A program made the position numbers and the translations under genes. 64,000 bases of DNA. Source: DASPGQ01 sp035457705. GTDB taxonomy: Bacteria > Acidobacteriota > Vicinamibacteria > Marinacidobacterales > SMYC01. Location of the stretch: assembly GCA_035457705.1 (NCBI GenBank), contig DATIBD010000107.1, positions 24,326-88,325 of the forward strand, in the 5' to 3' direction. Shown one piece after another: positions 19,145 through 28,622 of this stretch; within the stretch, counting starts at the first letter, position 1; each line of letters starts with the position of its first letter. The notes below the pieces were generated by a model. It had not been told where the DNA came from. It did not search any database and saw nothing but the letters and a program-made list of their open reading frames with translations.

Positions 19145-20164
19145 ATGATCTACGGGCTGAGAGTTTTTGCCATCGGCGGCGGGACGGGACTCTCCACGCT
19201 TCTCGCGGGCTTGCGACGATACGTCGAGCCACCGCAACCTTCCACGAACGAGTCGGTTTACATCGCGGACATCGCCGCCATGGTGACGGTCACGGACGAC
19301 GGCGGCAGCTCAGGACGGTTGCGAGACGAGTTTCAGATGGTGCCGCCCGGAGACATTCGAAACTGCCTCGTGGCGCTGTCGGAAGACGAGTCGCTCCTGT
19401 CCTCTCTGTTTCAGTATCGATTCGCCGGAAACGGTGACCTCGGCGGACACAACTTTGGCAACCTTTTTCTGACGGCGCTGACGGCGGTCACGGGTGATTT
19501 CTCCGAAGCCCTGCGCGCGGCGGGCCACGTCCTTGCGGTTCGCGGGCGCATCTTTCCCTCCACCACCGCGTGCGTGTCCCTCGTCGCGGAGCTCGAGGAC
19601 GGACGCAGACTTCGCGGTGAGACGAACATCGTTCAGGCCGATGCCCGGGTTCGTCGCGTCTTTCTCGATCCCCCGGACTGCGCTCCGCCCGAGGACGCTC
19701 TCGTGGCCCTGCGGCAAGCGGACCTGGTCCTTCTTGGACCCGGCTCCCTGTACACCAGCCTTTTGCCGAACCTTCTCGTTCCCGGCGTCTGCGACGCGCT
19801 CGCCTCGTCCAATTCGATGGTGGTGCACGTTTCGAACGTCATGACGCAGCCGGGTGAGACTACGGGCTACTCGCTGACCGACCACGTTCGCGCTCTCACC
19901 CATCATTGCCCCGGGCTCCGACTGTCGCACATTCTCGCCAACGGTACGCCGATTCCGGCGGAAACACTCGCGCGATACCAAGACGAGGGTTCTTTGCCCG
20001 TGACGCTCGATGCCAGCGATGACCTGCCCTGCCCCGTCGCCGTGGAGGATTTGCTTCTGCCAGGCCCCTTTGTCCGCCACGACGGTGTTCGCACAGCCAA
20101 AGCACTTCTCGAGCTGTTCCATCGCGCACGGGTATCTGTCGGGGGACAGCGGGTTCGGGGATGA
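19145..20164 (+). CDS. yvcK: YvcK/GlmR family UDP-GlcNAc-binding regulator
   Basis: 339 residues of the CofD-like fold. Signatures: VFAIGGGTGLSTLLAGLR at 7-24, VTVTDDGGSSGRLRDEF at 48-64, PPGDIRNCLVAL near 68, LGGHNFGNLFLTAL near 100 and VLLGPGSLYTSLLPNLLVPG near 195. In Bacillus subtilis GlmR binds UDP-GlcNAc and stimulates GlmS, and the Listeria protein has been reported to have uridyltransferase activity. Here the gene overlaps glmU by ATGA (20161-20164) and glmS follows, which directly supports a role in amino-sugar supply. In Firmicutes it is usually beside rapZ and whiA, so this neighbourhood is different and informative. Confidence 0.9.
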   Translation: MIYGLRVFAIGGGTGLSTLLAGLRRYVEPPQPSTNESVYIADIAAMVTVTDDGGSSGRLRDEFQMVPPGDIRNCLVALSEDESLLSSLFQYRFAGNGDLGGHNFGNLFLTALTAVTGDFSEALRAAGHVLAVRGRIFPSTTACVSLVAELEDGRRLRGETNIVQADARVRRVFLDPPDCAPPEDALVALRQADLVLLGPGSLYTSLLPNLLVPGVCDALASSNSMVVHVSNVMTQPGETTGYSLTDHVRALTHHCPGLRLSHILANGTPIPAETLARYQDEGSLPVTLDASDDLPCPVAVEDLLLPGPFVRHDGVRTAKALLELFHRARVSVGGQRVRG

Positions 20165-21297
20165 CGACGCTGGCGTTGTGGGCGAAAACCAACACCTACG
20201 CTTCCGCGGACCTGCTCGGCATGCCGGTCTGGAGGAGAACCCTTGAGGCCGCCAGCAGCCTCGGCGTTGGGCGGGTCGTCTGGATATCACCGCAGGCTCC
20301 CCCGGGAATCGAGCGTTGCAGCCCTGTCGGTCTCGGCCGGCTGAGAGGTCCCGTTCTCGTGATGCCGGCCGAGCTACCGCTCTTGACCGGAGCCTCGCTG
20401 CGACGCCTCGCGAAACGCGGGCGCAACGGGGGCGCCCGAACTCTCGCCGGAAGCGGAGTCGTTTACGCGCCCTCCGCGGGAGCTCTCGGAGCCTTGGGTC
20501 AAGGCCTGAACGGGTTGTCGCACCGTCTCGACGCCACCCCCGTTTTCCCCGATCATGACGACGAGATTCTGCGGATTTCCGACGCCGGCACTTTCGCGAA
20601 GGCCGTTTCCATCCTCCGCCGGCGGAAGGTGACCGCCCTGATGGCTAAGGGCGTCGTGATCGGAGACCCGACCGGCGTTCTCGTGGATCCCGAAGTCGTG
20701 GTGAGCCGAGGCGCTGTGATCCACCCTTTCGTCGTTCTGGAAGGCAACACGCGCATCGGTTCGAGGTGCGTGGTTTCGAGCTTCTCTCACATCGTGGATT
20801 CGTCGATCGGCGCCGGAACGGTCGTGCTCGATCATAGTTTCATACGCTCGAGCCGCATTGGACGGGAGGCCTCGATTGGCCCGTTCGCCCACTTGAGACC
20901 CGATTCCGACGTTTCAGACCTGGCGAAGGTCGGAAATTTCGTGGAGCTCAAGAGCACCCGACTGGGTAAAGGCGCCAAGGCACCCCACCTCAGCTACCTC
21001 GGCGACGCCACTATCGGCCGGGGCTCCAACATCGGCGCCGGGACGATCACTTGCAACTACGACGGGGTGCAGAAACATCGAACCATCGTGGAAGACGGCG
21101 CCTTCATAGGCAGCGACGTTCAACTCGTGGCGCCGGTGCGGGTCGGAAAAGGCGCGTATGTTGCGGCGGGCTCGTGCATCGTCGAGGACGTCCCCGCCGG
21201 TGCACTGGCTCTGGCCAGGAGCCGCCAGCTCGTGAAGCGCGGCTGGGCAAAGAATAAGAAGAAGAAAAAGAGCGGTCACAGCAAAACGAAAGGCTAA
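20161..21297 (+). CDS. glmU: GlmU-like protein: intact acetyltransferase half, degenerate uridyltransferase half
   Basis: 378 residues against about 456 for GlmU. The C-terminal left-handed beta-helix (about 160-360) is complete, and residues matching the E. coli acetyltransferase site are kept: R246, K264, H276, Y279, N299-Y300 and K305, within HLSYLGDATIG and GAGTITCNYDG. The N-terminal domain is only about 155 residues: the LAAGKGTRM loop and the following Lys are missing (sequence there LWAKTNTYASADLLGMP), the metal-binding Asp of GDVPL is Glu (E71 in PAELPLL), and the second metal ligand (Asn) aligns with S140/D141. It should acetylate glucosamine-1-phosphate but not make UDP-GlcNAc. The C-terminus is a Lys-rich tail. 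It is coupled to yvcK and lies 4 bp before glmS. Confidence 0.88.
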   Translation: MTTLALWAKTNTYASADLLGMPVWRRTLEAASSLGVGRVVWISPQAPPGIERCSPVGLGRLRGPVLVMPAELPLLTGASLRRLAKRGRNGGARTLAGSGVVYAPSAGALGALGQGLNGLSHRLDATPVFPDHDDEILRISDAGTFAKAVSILRRRKVTALMAKGVVIGDPTGVLVDPEVVVSRGAVIHPFVVLEGNTRIGSRCVVSSFSHIVDSSIGAGTVVLDHSFIRSSRIGREASIGPFAHLRPDSDVSDLAKVGNFVELKSTRLGKGAKAPHLSYLGDATIGRGSNIGAGTITCNYDGVQKHRTIVEDGAFIGSDVQLVAPVRVGKGAYVAAGSCIVEDVPAGALALARSRQLVKRGWAKNKKKKKSGHSKTKG

Positions 21298-21301
21298 CAT
21301 C

Positions 21302-23143
21302 ATGTGCGGCATCATTGGATACGTGGGCGAGCGCTCGACCACAGAGACACTTCTCGCGGGTCTTCGGTCCCTCGAGTACCGCGGTTACGATTCCGCGGGG
21401 ATCGCCGTCGCGAATGGAAGCGAGCTCAAGGTGCTTCGCTCTGTAGGGAAACTGCACAATCTGACAAGCCAGGTGAGACCGGGCACCATGAACGGCTCGT
21501 ACGGGATCGGCCACACGCGCTGGGCCACGCACGGGCGACCAAACGAGGAGAACGCCCACCCGCATCGAGACTGTACGGGCACGATCGTCGTCGTCCACAA
21601 CGGAATCGTCGAAAACTACCTCGACCTGAAGCCGCGGCTTGCCCGGGAAGGCCATCGCTTCGTCACGGAAACCGACACCGAGGTCATTGCCCACACGATC
21701 GAAAAGCATTTTCAGGGCGACCTCTTGCTCGCCGTCAGGCAATCTCTTCATGAGCTGGAGGGTGCGTTCACCTTCGTTGTTCTGTCGACCGCGGTTCCGG
21801 GCCTTCTGGTGGGGGCGCGCAATGGCCCTCCGCTCGTCGTCGGCTTGGGCGATGGCGAGTCGTTTCTGGCATCCGACGTTCCCGCGTTTTTGAGCTACAC
21901 GCGTTCGGTAATCTTCCTCGATGACGGAGACGTGGCCACCGTCCGACGCGACGGCGTGAGCGTCGTCGACCGCGACGGCCAGACGCTCGAACGGCCGGCA
22001 CAGCGGATCGATTGGGACCCGGTGCAGGTGGAGAAGCGCGGATTCAAGCACTTCATGCTGAAAGAGATATTCGAGCAGCCTCGAGCCGTGCGCGACACGC
22101 TCCTCGGCCGCTATTCACTCGACGCCGGGCGCTTGCACTTGAGCACTAACGGTCTCGACGCCGACTTCCTTCGCAAGGCGAGGCGAATCGTGGTCGTCGC
22201 CTGCGGGACGAGCTGGCTCGCGGCGCAGGTCGGAAAGTTCTACCTCGAAGAGCTCACCGGCATTCCCGTGGACATCGACGTGGCGTCCGAGTTCCGTTAC
22301 CGGCCTCCCCTGCTGGGAAGCCGGGACCTCGTCGTGGGGGTCACCCAATCGGGCGAAACGGCTGACACTCTGGCAGCCCTCAAGCGGGCCAAGGAGTCTG
22401 GGGCCCACACACTCGCCATTTCGAACGTAGTGGGCTCCATGGTCTCCCGATTGTGCCACGAGACGCTTTATACCCACGCTGGCCCTGAGATCGGGGTTGC
22501 GGCCACGAAGACATTTACTTCGCAGGTCCTCGTCCTCTATCTGCTGGCGTTGGAGCTCGCTCAGAAACTCTCCCGCCTTTCGCCCGAGAATGCCCGGGGA
22601 AGGCTCGACGATTTGGCTCGGGCACCGCATCTGATGGAGCTGGCGCTCGAGCTCGCACCCGAGATCGAGGCCCTGGCCCGCGATTTCTACCTTGCCGAGA
22701 ACTTCCTCTTTCTGGGACGGGGACTCCTGTTTCCGATTGCCCTCGAAGGGGCGTTGAAGCTGAAGGAGCTCTCTTACATCCACGCCGAAGGCTACCCCGC
22801 GGGCGAGATGAAGCACGGTCCCATCGCGCTCATCGACGAACGCATGCCCGTAGTAGTGCTCGCGCCGGCGAACTCGCTGTTCGAGAAAATCGTGAACAAC
22901 ATTCAGGAGGCCAAGGCGCGCGGTGCTCGCATCCTCGCGGTGACGACCGAGGGCGAGGACCGGCTCGACCAAATACTGGACGCGGATCGTGACCGGTTGG
23001 TGAAGCTGCCGCGACATCCTGAATCCGTGTCGCCGCTCATCTGTGTCATCCCACTCCAGCTGCTGGCATACTACATCGCACTCATCCGCGGCTGCGACGT
23101 GGATCAGCCGAGGAATCTGGCGAAATCGGTCACCGTCGAGTGA
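21302..23143 (+). CDS. glmS: Glutamine-fructose-6-phosphate aminotransferase (isomerizing)
   Basis: 613 residues, normal length. N-terminal class-II glutaminase begins at Cys2 (MCGIIGYVGER), with YRGYDSAGIAV and HTRWATHGRP. Two SIS domains follow: ACGTSWLAAQVGKFYLEEL and GVTQSGETADTLAALKRAK in the first, and LFLGRGLLFPIALEGALKLKE with AEGYPAGEMKHGPIALI in the second; the C-terminus DQPRNLAKSVTVE is the conserved end of the enzyme. It makes glucosamine-6-phosphate from fructose-6-phosphate and glutamine, the first step towards UDP-GlcNAc, peptidoglycan and LPS. No glmS ribozyme is seen in the 4-bp gap before it. Co-transcribed with yvcK and glmU. Confidence 0.97.
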   Translation: MCGIIGYVGERSTTETLLAGLRSLEYRGYDSAGIAVANGSELKVLRSVGKLHNLTSQVRPGTMNGSYGIGHTRWATHGRPNEENAHPHRDCTGTIVVVHNGIVENYLDLKPRLAREGHRFVTETDTEVIAHTIEKHFQGDLLLAVRQSLHELEGAFTFVVLSTAVPGLLVGARNGPPLVVGLGDGESFLASDVPAFLSYTRSVIFLDDGDVATVRRDGVSVVDRDGQTLERPAQRIDWDPVQVEKRGFKHFMLKEIFEQPRAVRDTLLGRYSLDAGRLHLSTNGLDADFLRKARRIVVVACGTSWLAAQVGKFYLEELTGIPVDIDVASEFRYRPPLLGSRDLVVGVTQSGETADTLAALKRAKESGAHTLAISNVVGSMVSRLCHETLYTHAGPEIGVAATKTFTSQVLVLYLLALELAQKLSRLSPENARGRLDDLARAPHLMELALELAPEIEALARDFYLAENFLFLGRGLLFPIALEGALKLKELSYIHAEGYPAGEMKHGPIALIDERMPVVVLAPANSLFEKIVNNIQEAKARGARILAVTTEGEDRLDQILDADRDRLVKLPRHPESVSPLICVIPLQLLAYYIALIRGCDVDQPRNLAKSVTVE

Positions 23144-23156
23144 TACTCTAGGCGGG

Positions 23157-25265
23157 TTGCCGAGCGCACTCGAAGGACTGAACGACCAGCAACGGGCCGC
23201 CGTTACCGCCCCCGAGGGTCCGACTCTGGTGCTGGCCGGCGCCGGATCGGGGAAAACCCGAGTCATCGTCCACCGGATCGCCCACCTCATTCTCGACTGC
23301 GGGGTGATGTCCGACACCGTCCTCGCGGTGACTTTCACCAATAAGGCTGCCGACGAGGTGAGGCGAAGGGTTCGGGAGATGTTGGGCGAGGCCGCGGAAC
23401 GTCTGTGGCTACATACGTTCCACGCGCTTTGCCTGAGGCTGTTGCGCCGGTTTGGCGAAGACGTCGGCCTGGCCCCCGGCTTCACCGTGTGTGGAGAGGA
23501 CGACCGGCGGGCTTTACTGCGAGGTATTCTGAGGGAGTCGAACGTGTCCGACCGGGAATACCCGGTCGGGCGGGTCGCGGCGGCCATCTCTGCCTTCAAA
23601 CATCGCGTGCTCGCGGCGGGCTCGCAGCGAGACGAGACAATCGACGCGGTCATCGCGAGGGTCGCGGGTCGTTATGAGACGCGGATGGAGGAACGAGGCA
23701 GTGTGGACTTCGACGACCTGCTCCTGAGGGGAGTGGAGCTTCTCGAGTGCTCCACCCGTGCACAGGAATTCTGCTCGCGTCACTTTCGCCACGTCCTCGT
23801 CGACGAGTACCAGGACACCAATCGGACCCAGTACCGCCTTCTGCGATTGCTCGCTCCCCATCAGAACGTTTTCGTCGTAGGAGACGAGGACCAGTCGATC
23901 TACAAGTTTCGCGGCGCCGACCTACGAAACATCCTGGATTTCGAGCGGGACTTTCCCGAGGCACGGGTCGTATCGCTCGAGACGAACTACCGATCCGCGG
24001 GAGCCATCTTGAGGGCGGCGGATGCAGTCATCCGTCACAATCGAGAGCGGAAGGGCAAGCGCCTGATCGCTTGGCTCGACGAGGGCGAGAAGCCCGTTCT
24101 CCACGCCGCTGAAGAGGAGCGCGACGAAGCCCAATTCGTCGCTCAGATGCTCGAGGACACTCGTTTGGCGAATCCGGGGGCGCGCTCGGCGATCCTTCTC
24201 CGCACCCACGCTCAGAGCCGTCCGTTCGAGGAGGAGCTCGTCGCCCGAGGCATTCCCCATCAAATCGTGGGCGGGCTTCGCTTCTACGAGCGGCGCGAGA
24301 TCAAAGACGTCATCGCCTACGCACGACTCTTGTCGAACCTCGACGATGACGCGAGCTTCTCCCGCGTCGTCAACGTCCCTCCCCGCGGTATCGGCGCCCA
24401 TACGATCTCCCTGGTCGGCGCGCGCGCGGAATCGACGCGGTCGTCGTTGTTCGTCGCCGCCTCGGCGCTGGTGGATGACGACATTCTTTCCGGGCGGGCA
24501 CGCTCGGGACTGCGCTCGTTTCTCGAGCTCGTGACGCGTCTGAGGCACGGGCTCGAGTCCAAGCGACCGAGCCGCACGCTGCGCACTATCGTGACCGAGA
24601 CGGGCCTTTTGGCCTCGGTCGAGGGAGAGGGACAAAAAGCGGCTGTCGAGAGAAAGGACAACCTCGAGCAGCTCTTCGCTGCTGCCGCGGAGTACGAGGC
24701 CTCGGAGTCCCTGGCGTCCCTCGAAGGGTTTCTCGACCGCGTGAGCCTTCTTACCGACGCCGATACGGCATCCGGGCCGGCGCGGTGTCTCGTAATGACG
24801 CTGCACGCATCGAAAGGGCTGGAGTTCGACACCGTTTTTCTCGTGGGCCTCGAAGAAGGACTCTTTCCCCACGTTCACGCGATGAGTGACACGAGAAAGA
24901 TCGAGGAGGAGCGCCGGCTGTTCTACGTAGGTATGACCCGTGCCAAGAGAAAGCTAGTTCTCTCCTATGCACGCCGGCGACGCTTTTCGCATGCCGAGAC
25001 CGACCGCGTGCCGAGTCGTTTCGTTACCGAGGTGGAGGCGGCGTTGCTGAGCCCCACTTCGAGCGAGGCGCGCCCTCCGAGAACGAAAGCCACTCGGATA
25101 ACCAGACTGCGCGCGGGGGCTCTCGTCCGTCATGCGGTATTCGGCGAAGGGCGTGTCGTGGATTCCTCTGGCTCCGGTCGGGATTGTCGCGTGACCGTCG
25201 TCTTCCACAAGGCGGGAAGAAAGCGGCTTGTCGCCGAATACGCCAAGCTGGACGTCGTCGGCTAG
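23157..25265 (+). CDS. pcrA: UvrD/PcrA/Rep-type ATP-dependent DNA helicase
   Basis: 702 residues from TTG 23157, 13 bp after glmS; the open frame extends into glmS but the conserved start (LNDQQRAAV) lies just after the TTG. SF1A motifs in order: AGAGSGKTRVIVHR (Walker A), TFTNKAADEV (Ia), FDDLLLR, VDEYQDTN (II), VVGDEDQSIYKFRGAD (III), TNYRSAG (IV), TLHASKGLEFDTVFLVGLEEGLFPH (V) and EERRLFYVGMTRAK (VI). The C-terminal VRHAVFGEGRVV segment is the Tudor-like domain of PcrA that binds RNA polymerase. It unwinds DNA 3' to 5' in repair and removal of stalled complexes. Probably last gene of the glm operon. Confidence 0.93.
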   Translation: MPSALEGLNDQQRAAVTAPEGPTLVLAGAGSGKTRVIVHRIAHLILDCGVMSDTVLAVTFTNKAADEVRRRVREMLGEAAERLWLHTFHALCLRLLRRFGEDVGLAPGFTVCGEDDRRALLRGILRESNVSDREYPVGRVAAAISAFKHRVLAAGSQRDETIDAVIARVAGRYETRMEERGSVDFDDLLLRGVELLECSTRAQEFCSRHFRHVLVDEYQDTNRTQYRLLRLLAPHQNVFVVGDEDQSIYKFRGADLRNILDFERDFPEARVVSLETNYRSAGAILRAADAVIRHNRERKGKRLIAWLDEGEKPVLHAAEEERDEAQFVAQMLEDTRLANPGARSAILLRTHAQSRPFEEELVARGIPHQIVGGLRFYERREIKDVIAYARLLSNLDDDASFSRVVNVPPRGIGAHTISLVGARAESTRSSLFVAASALVDDDILSGRARSGLRSFLELVTRLRHGLESKRPSRTLRTIVTETGLLASVEGEGQKAAVERKDNLEQLFAAAAEYEASESLASLEGFLDRVSLLTDADTASGPARCLVMTLHASKGLEFDTVFLVGLEEGLFPHVHAMSDTRKIEEERRLFYVGMTRAKRKLVLSYARRRRFSHAETDRVPSRFVTEVEAALLSPTSSEARPPRTKATRITRLRAGALVRHAVFGEGRVVDSSGSGRDCRVTVVFHKAGRKRLVAEYAKLDVVG

Positions 25266-25276
25266 GGCCCTTAGTT

Positions 25277-25957
25277 TCATGACTCGGGAACGATTTCGGT
25301 GATGATCCAGCGAGCAGGGACGACGGCGTCGAACTGATTTCGTAGCTCATATCGAGTAAGGGTTACCCAGTAGGATCGGTCTCGATCGCCCGTCGAAACG
25401 CGCACGCGCGCCCGCTTCTGGACCGTCTCGCCGACCAGGTACTCCGGGGAAGATTCCCGCTGCAGCGATTTGGTTACCCGCCGGAACGCTCCCTCCAGCT
25501 CCTGCTCCGCCCGATGCAGCCTTGCCACGATCTCCTTCCGCTCCTCGCGGTAGTTGTCCCACGCCGTCTGGAGCTCACCGAGTCGGCCGGAAAACGCGTA
25601 CTCGGGATTCTGCCGCAACTGCCGTTGAATACGCGCGAGATCGTCGTAGTTCTCCTGCCGGAACGCTCCGAATTCCTTGAATTGGGCGTCGCGAGCGTCC
25701 TCCGCCTCCTCGACTGCCCTGCGTAGCTCGGGAATCTCGTAAGGGCTCTTCTGGGCCGGGCCGATTCCGAGAACGCGCCACTCGTTGAGCTCCCCGGGAA
25801 ACGCCACCATGGATAATGCTGCCACGGTCTCGTTGTCTCCTCTTTGCGAAGCGGCGAAGAATCGGTCGATCAACTCCTGCTCGGTGCTTCGACAGCTCAC
25901 GACCAGCAGGGCCGGAAGGATTGCCGACCAGCTCGAGCGATTCCGTGCTCGCTTCAC
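25277..25957 (-). CDS. Putative lipoprotein with coiled-coil region, function unknown
   Basis: 226 residues from GTG at 25957. A basic start and hydrophobic stretch lead to the lipobox LVVSC with Cys22, so it should be lipidated and anchored in the periplasm. The body starts STEQELIDRFFAASQRGDNETVAALSMV, resembling the opening of DUF4878/NTF2-like lipoproteins, then a highly charged helical stretch (about 75-165, ELRRAVEEAEDARDAQ and RLHRAEQELEGAFRRV) likely to form a coiled coil, and ends in a beta-rich segment (KRARVRVSTGDRDRSYWVTLTRYE). It lies downstream of gyrA on the same strand after 164 bp and converges with pcrA with an 11-bp gap. No function can be assigned. Confidence 0.75.
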   Translation of the reverse strand: MKRARNRSSWSAILPALLVVSCRSTEQELIDRFFAASQRGDNETVAALSMVAFPGELNEWRVLGIGPAQKSPYEIPELRRAVEEAEDARDAQFKEFGAFRQENYDDLARIQRQLRQNPEYAFSGRLGELQTAWDNYREERKEIVARLHRAEQELEGAFRRVTKSLQRESSPEYLVGETVQKRARVRVSTGDRDRSYWVTLTRYELRNQFDAVVPARWIITEIVPES

Positions 25958-26121
25958 GCTTTCATCGCCCCGGAGGCAGGGGAGGTTCGGCTGAAGCTAT
26001 GAACGGATCCCATCGACCTTGATTCGTGCCGAACCCAACCCTCCGGACCAGAGTAGCGACGGGAACGGCACTGGTGAGGCCGAGTCTAATACGCGACGGG
26101 GCAAGCAGGCCAACCTGCCAA

Positions 26122-28575
26122 TCACGCGCCCTCGTCGGCCTCTTCCTTCTCGGCAAGCTTCGCGACCGCGACAACGTAGTCCGGCTCCTCGAGCTGGATG
26201 AGACGGACTCCCTGCGTGGCGCGCCCCAGGATCGCGAAGTCCTGTACTCGAAGCCTCATGATCATACCGTGCGCGGTGATGACCATCACTTCGTCTTCAT
26301 CCCGCACGAAGGGCACGGCCACGACCCGTCCATTCTTCGTCGTCGTCTTGACATTGATGATCCCCTTGCCTCCTCGGGTCTGAACGCGGTAGTCGTCGAC
26401 CCGGCTTCGCTTCCCGAAACCGCGATCGGTCACGGTGAAGAGCGTTCCGTCCTCCTCGACCACCGCCATGCTGGCAATGATGTCGTCCCCCCTCAGCTCG
26501 ATCCCCTTGACTCCACGGGCGGTTCGGCCCATGGGCCGAACATCGGTCTCGCTGAACCGGATGGCTTTGCCGTTTCGCGACGCGAGCACCGCCTCGCTCG
26601 CCCCGTCCGTGATCGTGGCGGCGATGAGCTCGTCCTCGTCGTCGATGGAGATGGCGATGATTCCCGTCGACTTCGGATTGCCGTAGGCCGAGAGAGGCGT
26701 CTTCTTGATGATTCCTTTCCTCGTCGCCATGAGGACGAAGCGGTCTTCGGGAAACTCCTTGACCGAGCAGACGTCCGCAAGTTTCTCTGTCCGACCCATG
26801 GTGACGAGGTTTACGATCGCCTTGCCTTTTCCGGCGGCGCTGACGCTGGGAATCTCGTGCACCTTGAGCCAATAGACTCTCCCACGGTCGGTGAAGATTA
26901 AGATGTACGAATGGGTCGAGGCGACGAAGAGCCGGTCGACGAAGTCTTCCTCTCGGGTCGTCATCCCGATGCGGCCTTTGCCCCCTCGCTTCTGCTTGCG
27001 GTACACGCTCAGGGCGCTGCGCTTGATGTAACCGGAGTGGGATACGGTGATGACCATATCCTCCTCCGCGATCATATCTTCTACGCTGATTTCCTGGGTC
27101 TTAGCGACGATCTCGGTCCGCCGATCGTCTCCGAATCGCTCTTTGGTCTCTTCGAGCTCCTCCCTAACGATGGCGTCGATGCGAGCCTCGCTTGCGAGGA
27201 TCGCTTTGAGCTCGGCGATCTTTTCCTTGATTTCTTCGTACTCGGTTGCGATCTTCTCGCGCTCGAGGCCCGTGAGTCGCTGAAGCTGCATATCCAGAAT
27301 CGCCTGCGCTTGAACCTCGGTGAGGTCGAAGCTACCCATCAAGCCCTCGCGCGCTTCTGCGGGGGACGCCGAGCCCCGAATCAGGGCGATGACCTCGTCG
27401 AGGTGGTCGAGCGCAACCACGAATCCCTCGAGGATGTGGGCCCTTTCTTCCGCCTTCGAAAGCTCGAAGGCCGTCCGCCGGCGTACCACGTCCCGGCGGA
27501 AGTCGATGAAGAGCCGTAGAAGCTCGAGAAGCGAGAGGACTTTGGGGCGGCTGTCGGCGATCGCTAGCAGGATGATTCCGAAGCCGGTCTGCAGGGCCGT
27601 ATGTTTGTACAGGTTGTTCAGGACGACCTGGGCGACCTCCCCGCGCTTCAAGTCGATGACGATGCGCATTCCGTTGCGGTCCGACTCGTCGCGAATATCG
27701 GCGATTCCCTCGACCTTGCGCTCTCGCGCGAGCTCTCCGATCTTCTCCACCAGCTTGGCCTTGTTCACCTGGTACGGTATCTCGGTAACGACGATGGCCT
27801 CGCGGTCCTTGCCCACCTCTTCGATGGTGGCGCGCGCCCGGAGCTGGATCGACCCGCGCCCCGTGCGGTAGGCCTGCTCGATTCCTCGGCGGCCGTGCAC
27901 GAATGCCGCCGTGGGGAAGTCGGGCCCGTGTACGATGCCGAGTAGAGCATCCGTCAGCTCCGCGTCGGTATGGCTCGGGCTCGACAGGACATGCAGGATT
28001 CCGTCCACGACCTCGCGCAGGTTGTGGGGCGGTATGTTCGTGGCCATCCCAACAGCGATTCCCGCCGCCCCGTTGACCAGCAGGTTGGGGAAGGCCGCCG
28101 GGAGCACCACCGGTTCGCTGGTATTGCCGTCGAAGTTCGGCACGTAGTCGACGGTGTCCTTGTCGAGGTCGCGCATCATGCTCTCGGCTAGAGCTGTGAG
28201 CCGAGCCTCGGTATACCGGTAGGCCGCCGGCGGGTCGCCGTCCACCGAGCCAAAGTTGCCCTGCCCATCGATCAGGGGCATTCGGAGGTTGAAGTCCTGA
28301 GCCATGCGCACGAGCGTGTCGTAGACAGCGGCGTCTCCATGAGGATGGTATTTCTTCAACACCTCGCCGACGATGCCCGCACATTTCGAGTAGGCTCGGT
28401 TGGGCAAGAGCCCTTCGCGGAACATGGCGTAGAGAACCCGCCGGTGCGCAGGTTTGAGTCCGTCCCGGACGTCGGGCAGCGCCCGCCCGATGATGACGGA
28501 CATGGCGTAGTCCATATAGGACCGCCGCATCTCGTCTTCGATGTTTACCGGAACACGCTCAGCCGCAATGGCCAT
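26122..28575 (-). CDS. gyrA: DNA gyrase subunit A
   Basis: 817 residues. Breakage-reunion domain: MRRSYMDYAMSVIIGRALPD, GLKPAHRRVLYAM, quinolone-determining region YHPHGDAAVYDT and active-site Tyr121 in AYRYTEARL. The C-terminal beta-pinwheel includes the GyrA box variant QKRGGKG, needed for DNA wrapping, so it is gyrase rather than ParC. Position equivalent to E. coli Ser83 is Ala82, while the Asp87 equivalent (Asp86) is kept. ATG at 28575 has AGGAG about 8 bp upstream. It follows gyrB by 47 bp in the dnaA-dnaN-gyrB-gyrA order typical of an origin region. Confidence 0.98.
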   Translation of the reverse strand: MAIAAERVPVNIEDEMRRSYMDYAMSVIIGRALPDVRDGLKPAHRRVLYAMFREGLLPNRAYSKCAGIVGEVLKKYHPHGDAAVYDTLVRMAQDFNLRMPLIDGQGNFGSVDGDPPAAYRYTEARLTALAESMMRDLDKDTVDYVPNFDGNTSEPVVLPAAFPNLLVNGAAGIAVGMATNIPPHNLREVVDGILHVLSSPSHTDAELTDALLGIVHGPDFPTAAFVHGRRGIEQAYRTGRGSIQLRARATIEEVGKDREAIVVTEIPYQVNKAKLVEKIGELARERKVEGIADIRDESDRNGMRIVIDLKRGEVAQVVLNNLYKHTALQTGFGIILLAIADSRPKVLSLLELLRLFIDFRRDVVRRRTAFELSKAEERAHILEGFVVALDHLDEVIALIRGSASPAEAREGLMGSFDLTEVQAQAILDMQLQRLTGLEREKIATEYEEIKEKIAELKAILASEARIDAIVREELEETKERFGDDRRTEIVAKTQEISVEDMIAEEDMVITVSHSGYIKRSALSVYRKQKRGGKGRIGMTTREEDFVDRLFVASTHSYILIFTDRGRVYWLKVHEIPSVSAAGKGKAIVNLVTMGRTEKLADVCSVKEFPEDRFVLMATRKGIIKKTPLSAYGNPKSTGIIAISIDDEDELIAATITDGASEAVLASRNGKAIRFSETDVRPMGRTARGVKGIELRGDDIIASMAVVEEDGTLFTVTDRGFGKRSRVDDYRVQTRGGKGIINVKTTTKNGRVVAVPFVRDEDEVMVITAHGMIMRLRVQDFAILGRATQGVRLIQLEEPDYVVAVAKLAEKEEADEGA

Positions 28576-28622
28576 CGTGGTCTACTCCTGTATTCCCGCC
28601 ATCGGTTCGCGGAACTCGGGCG

